DNA from: Desulfovibrio sp. UBA4079
Lineage (GTDB): Bacteria > Desulfobacterota > Desulfovibrionia > Desulfovibrionales > Desulfovibrionaceae
Assembly: GCA_002382645.1 (NCBI GenBank)
Contig: DFYP01000076.1
Location: forward strand, 1 to 9,624
Direction of reading: 5' to 3'
Length of the DNA stretch: 9,624 nt
In this document: piece by piece, positions 7,379 through 9,624 of the stretch
Layout: every line of letters starts with the position of its first letter
Numbering within the stretch: position 1 is the stretch's first letter
Notes under the pieces: model-generated
The model's database searches: none
The model's input: the letters and a program-made list of their open reading frames with translations, nothing else
What the model was told of the DNA's origin: nothing
Translations under genes and position numbers: made by a program

Positions 7379-9624
7379 ACGGCTCGGATCGCTCCGGAAT
7401 CCCCGGCGGCAGAGCCTTTCCCGGGCTGTTTGCCTGGCAGGTCCTGTTCCTGGCCTGGGTCTGCGGCCTGCTGGCGGCCGCCCATCCCGAGGCGCTGTGC
7501 GGCGTCCCCCTGCTCTGGTTCCTCTGCCGCAGGCTGCGGGCCCGGCCCGTGTCCCTGGCGGCCCTGGTCCTGTGTGGCGGCCTGGGCCTGGGCTGGGCGT
7601 TGCTGCGCGCGCCCGTTCCCGCCCCCGAGGCCCCGGCCTGGATGGAGCAGGGCAGGGAGGTGGAGTTCTCCGGGGTGGTGGACGCGGTGCAGACCCGGCC
7701 CAACCGGCGGCTGGTGATGTTTTTGCGCCAGGCCTCCTGCGTGGTGGACGGGGAGGAGTGGCATGCGCCCGGGCTGGTGGCCTGGACCTGGGAGCTGCCC
7801 GCGGCCCGGCCCCTGCCGGGCCAGGAGGTCCTGCTGCGCACGCGGCTCTGGTCCGTGCAGGGCCTGGACAACCCCGGGATATGGGACGGCGCGGACTACT
7901 GGGAGCGCCAGGGCGTGGCCTTCCGCACCGCCAGCCTGGGTCGCGCCCCGGGGATCGTCCTGGGCCCGGCCCCGGCCCCAGGGCCCGGGGGCCTGCGCCA
8001 ACTTTTGCGCCAGGAGACCGAGGCCCTGGTTCCGGCCACCCAGGGCGGGGCCGTGGTCCTGGCCGTGCTCACCGGCGACCGTTTCCTGCTCGCCCCGGCC
8101 ACCCTGGAGCTCATGCGCCACGCCGGGTTGTCCCACAGCCTGGCCCTGTCCGGCCTGCACCTGGGCTTCGTGGCCGCGGTGGGCGCGGCCCTGGCCTATG
8201 GCCTGAGCCTGCTCTGGCCCGGGGTCTGCCTGCTCCTGCCCCGGCCCAAGCTGGCCGTGCTCACGGCCGCGCCCCTGGTCCTGGCCTATGCCTGGCTGGG
8301 CCAGCCCGCGCCGTCCCTGGTGCGGGCCGCCTGCATGTTCCTGTCCTGGGGCCTGCTCCTGCTCTGGGACCGGCAGCGGGTGCTCCTGGACGGCCTGTTC
8401 CTGGCCCTGGCCCTGATCCTCGTCATCGCGCCCGGCGAGGTCCAGGAGCTGAGCCTTCAGCTCTCGGCCGTAGCCGTGGCCGGCATCGCGGCGTTCTGGG
8501 CCCCGCTCTGGCACTGGGTCCCCAAGCGGGGCGGCGTGTGGCGGGCTCTGCGCTGGGCCTTGGGCCTGCTCCTGGTGAGCCTCTGCGCCAACCTGGCCCT
8601 GCTGCCCCTCCAGGTTTGGCACTTCGGGGTCCTGAGCCCCAATTTCCTGGCCAATGTGTTCTGGCTGCCGGTGCTGGGCCTGCTCATCATGCCCCTGGGC
8701 CTGGCCGGCCTGGCCCTTCTGGGCCTCTGGCCCGGGGCCGCGGCCGCCTGTCTGGCCGGGGCCGCGTTTCTGGCCGACGCCTCTCTGGACGTCCTGGCCC
8801 GGACCGATGCCTGGGGCTGGCTGCCCTTGATCCAGACCCTGCGGCCCCTCTGGCCCGAGCTCCTGGGCGGGGCCCTGCTCCTGGCCTGCCTGCCGCTGCT
8901 CCTGCGCCGGGCCGCGGTTCCGGCCCCGGTCCTGGGCCTGGGCCTGTTCCTCCTGCTGGTTCCGCACGCCTGGATCATGGTCCGGGACACGCTCAACGGG
9001 CCCTCCCTGACCCTTTTGGACGTGGGCCAGGGCCAGGCCGCGCTCCTGACCCTGCCGGGCGGCAGGAGGGTCCTGGTGGACGGCGGGGGCTTTCGCAGCG
9101 CCACCTTTGACCTGGGCCGAAGCGTGGTGGCCCCGGCCCTGACCTGGGGCCGTCCGCCGCGCCTGGCCGCCGTGCTCCTGAGCCAGGGGACCTATGAGCA
9201 TGCCCGGGGCCTGGCCGCGGTGCTGGCGGGTTTCCGGGTGGGCTTCTTCGGCTCGGCCCAGGAGCCTCCGGAATCCCTGCGCCGGATTCTCCGGGGTCGC
9301 GGCCTGGCCCAGGTGCGTCTGGCAGCGGGTCAGGACCTGGACCTGGGCAGCGGCTTCTCCCTGGAGGTGCTGGCTCCCTGGGAACCCGCGTCCGCCAGGC
9401 GGCGCAACGCGGTCCCCCTGGCCCTGCGCCTGGTCTGGAACGGCCAGGGCCTGGCCCTGCTGCCCGGGGACCAGGACGCCGCGGGCCTGCGCCGCCTGCT
9501 CGCTTCCGGCCGGGATCTGCGCGCCGGGGTCCTGGTCCTGCCGGACCACGGCAGCGGGGCGGCCTGCGTGGCGGAGTTCTATGAGGCCGTGGCCCCGGCC
9601 CTGGCCCTGGCCTCCTGCGGCCGG
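7375..9624 (+). CDS. comEC: DNA internalization competence protein ComEC/Rec2 (3' end outside the window)
   Basis: ComEC forms the inner-membrane channel that takes single-stranded DNA into the cytoplasm during transformation. The frame is open from the ATG at 7375 to the window end (750 codons), probably lacking only the last several dozen residues. Order: N-terminal hydrophobic segments (about 20-37 and 59-77); a soluble OB-like DUF4131 region (about 95-190) with the typical NPGIWDGADYWERQGVAF segment starting at 166; the polytopic Competence domain (about 222-530) with VLTGDR (231-236) and HSLALSGLHLGFVA (254-267) and many membrane helices; then a metallo-beta-lactamase-like domain from 543. 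In that domain LLDVGQGQ (547-554), SQGTYEHARGL (603-613) and PDHGS (723-727) replace DVGQGD, (T/S)HxDxDHxGG and HHGS, so the expected metal ligands are mostly missing. No SD precedes the ATG; it overlaps a leader ORF stop. An in-frame ATG at 7306 overlaps the -10 box and is unlikely to be the start. Confidence 0.9.
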   Translation, partial: MNGSDRSGIPGGRAFPGLFAWQVLFLAWVCGLLAAAHPEALCGVPLLWFLCRRLRARPVSLAALVLCGGLGLGWALLRAPVPAPEAPAWMEQGREVEFSGVVDAVQTRPNRRLVMFLRQASCVVDGEEWHAPGLVAWTWELPAARPLPGQEVLLRTRLWSVQGLDNPGIWDGADYWERQGVAFRTASLGRAPGIVLGPAPAPGPGGLRQLLRQETEALVPATQGGAVVLAVLTGDRFLLAPATLELMRHAGLSHSLALSGLHLGFVAAVGAALAYGLSLLWPGVCLLLPRPKLAVLTAAPLVLAYAWLGQPAPSLVRAACMFLSWGLLLLWDRQRVLLDGLFLALALILVIAPGEVQELSLQLSAVAVAGIAAFWAPLWHWVPKRGGVWRALRWALGLLLVSLCANLALLPLQVWHFGVLSPNFLANVFWLPVLGLLIMPLGLAGLALLGLWPGAAAACLAGAAFLADASLDVLARTDAWGWLPLIQTLRPLWPELLGGALLLACLPLLLRRAAVPAPVLGLGLFLLLVPHAWIMVRDTLNGPSLTLLDVGQGQAALLTLPGGRRVLVDGGGFRSATFDLGRSVVAPALTWGRPPRLAAVLLSQGTYEHARGLAAVLAGFRVGFFGSAQEPPESLRRILRGRGLAQVRLAAGQDLDLGSGFSLEVLAPWEPASARRRNAVPLALRLVWNGQGLALLPGDQDAAGLRRLLASGRDLRAGVLVLPDHGSGAACVAEFYEAVAPALALASCGR

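Noticed and set aside
7497..9110. 537-codon + strand frame inside comEC
   Set aside because: It is the +2 shadow of comEC: Pro/Gly/Arg/Ala-rich and without domains, while the overlapping frame encodes a recognisable Competence domain. The 2539-3555, 4502-5524 and 5865-6512 + strand frames are likewise shadows of apeA, selB and murA.
6991..9549. An 852-codon - strand frame that ends in the cytochrome and could look like a large fusion protein
   Set aside because: The upstream part is antisense to comEC and has shadow-like composition. The cytochrome has its own AGGAGG, ATG and signal peptide starting at 7275, so only the last 94 codons are real.

Overview
The window is a GC-rich, densely coded stretch of bacterial chromosome. 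It most likely comes from a sulfate-reducing deltaproteobacterium of the Desulfovibrio type. The grounds for that are inferred: high GC with strong C/G third positions, a complete selA and selB pair (bacterial selenocysteine insertion), and a very small periplasmic class I cytochrome resembling cytochrome c553. No 16S rRNA or other decisive marker is present, so the taxonomic call is moderate.

Layout. (1) Bases 1-5459, + strand: a tightly packed probable operon of folC (3' part only), selA, an M18 aminopeptidase (apeA type) and selB. The gaps are 17, 9 and 22 bases, and selA, apeA and selB each have a Shine-Dalgarno motif. (2) Bases 5461-5682: an intergenic island holding a tRNA-His gene on the - strand with its own sigma70-like promoter (TTGACC-N17-TATACG) and intrinsic terminator, and then the murA upstream region. 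(3) Bases 5683-6936, + strand: complete murA with the fosfomycin-target cysteine. (4) Bases 6942-7275, - strand: a 94-residue exported monohaem cytochrome and its terminator. Its haem site reads C-S-C-H instead of C-x-x-C-H. (5) Bases 7276-7374: a divergent promoter region containing a perfect TATAAT and a possible 10-codon proline-rich leader ORF that overlaps the next start codon as ATGA. (6) Bases 7375-9624, + strand: the first 750 codons of comEC/rec2, which runs off the window. The competence permease core looks normal, but the C-terminal metallo-beta-lactamase-like domain has lost most of its expected metal-binding residues.

How the parts work together. SelA converts Ser-tRNA(Sec) to Sec-tRNA(Sec), and SelB delivers it to UGA codons marked by SECIS elements. 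The organism must therefore encode selC, selD and selenoproteins elsewhere. FolC, tRNA-His and MurA are housekeeping functions. ComEC would form the inner-membrane DNA-uptake channel. I see no mobile element, CRISPR array or wholly new multi-gene system. The most unusual signals are the CXCH cytochrome, the degenerate ComEC nuclease-like domain, the possible leader peptide before comEC, and the aminopeptidase gene sitting between selA and selB.
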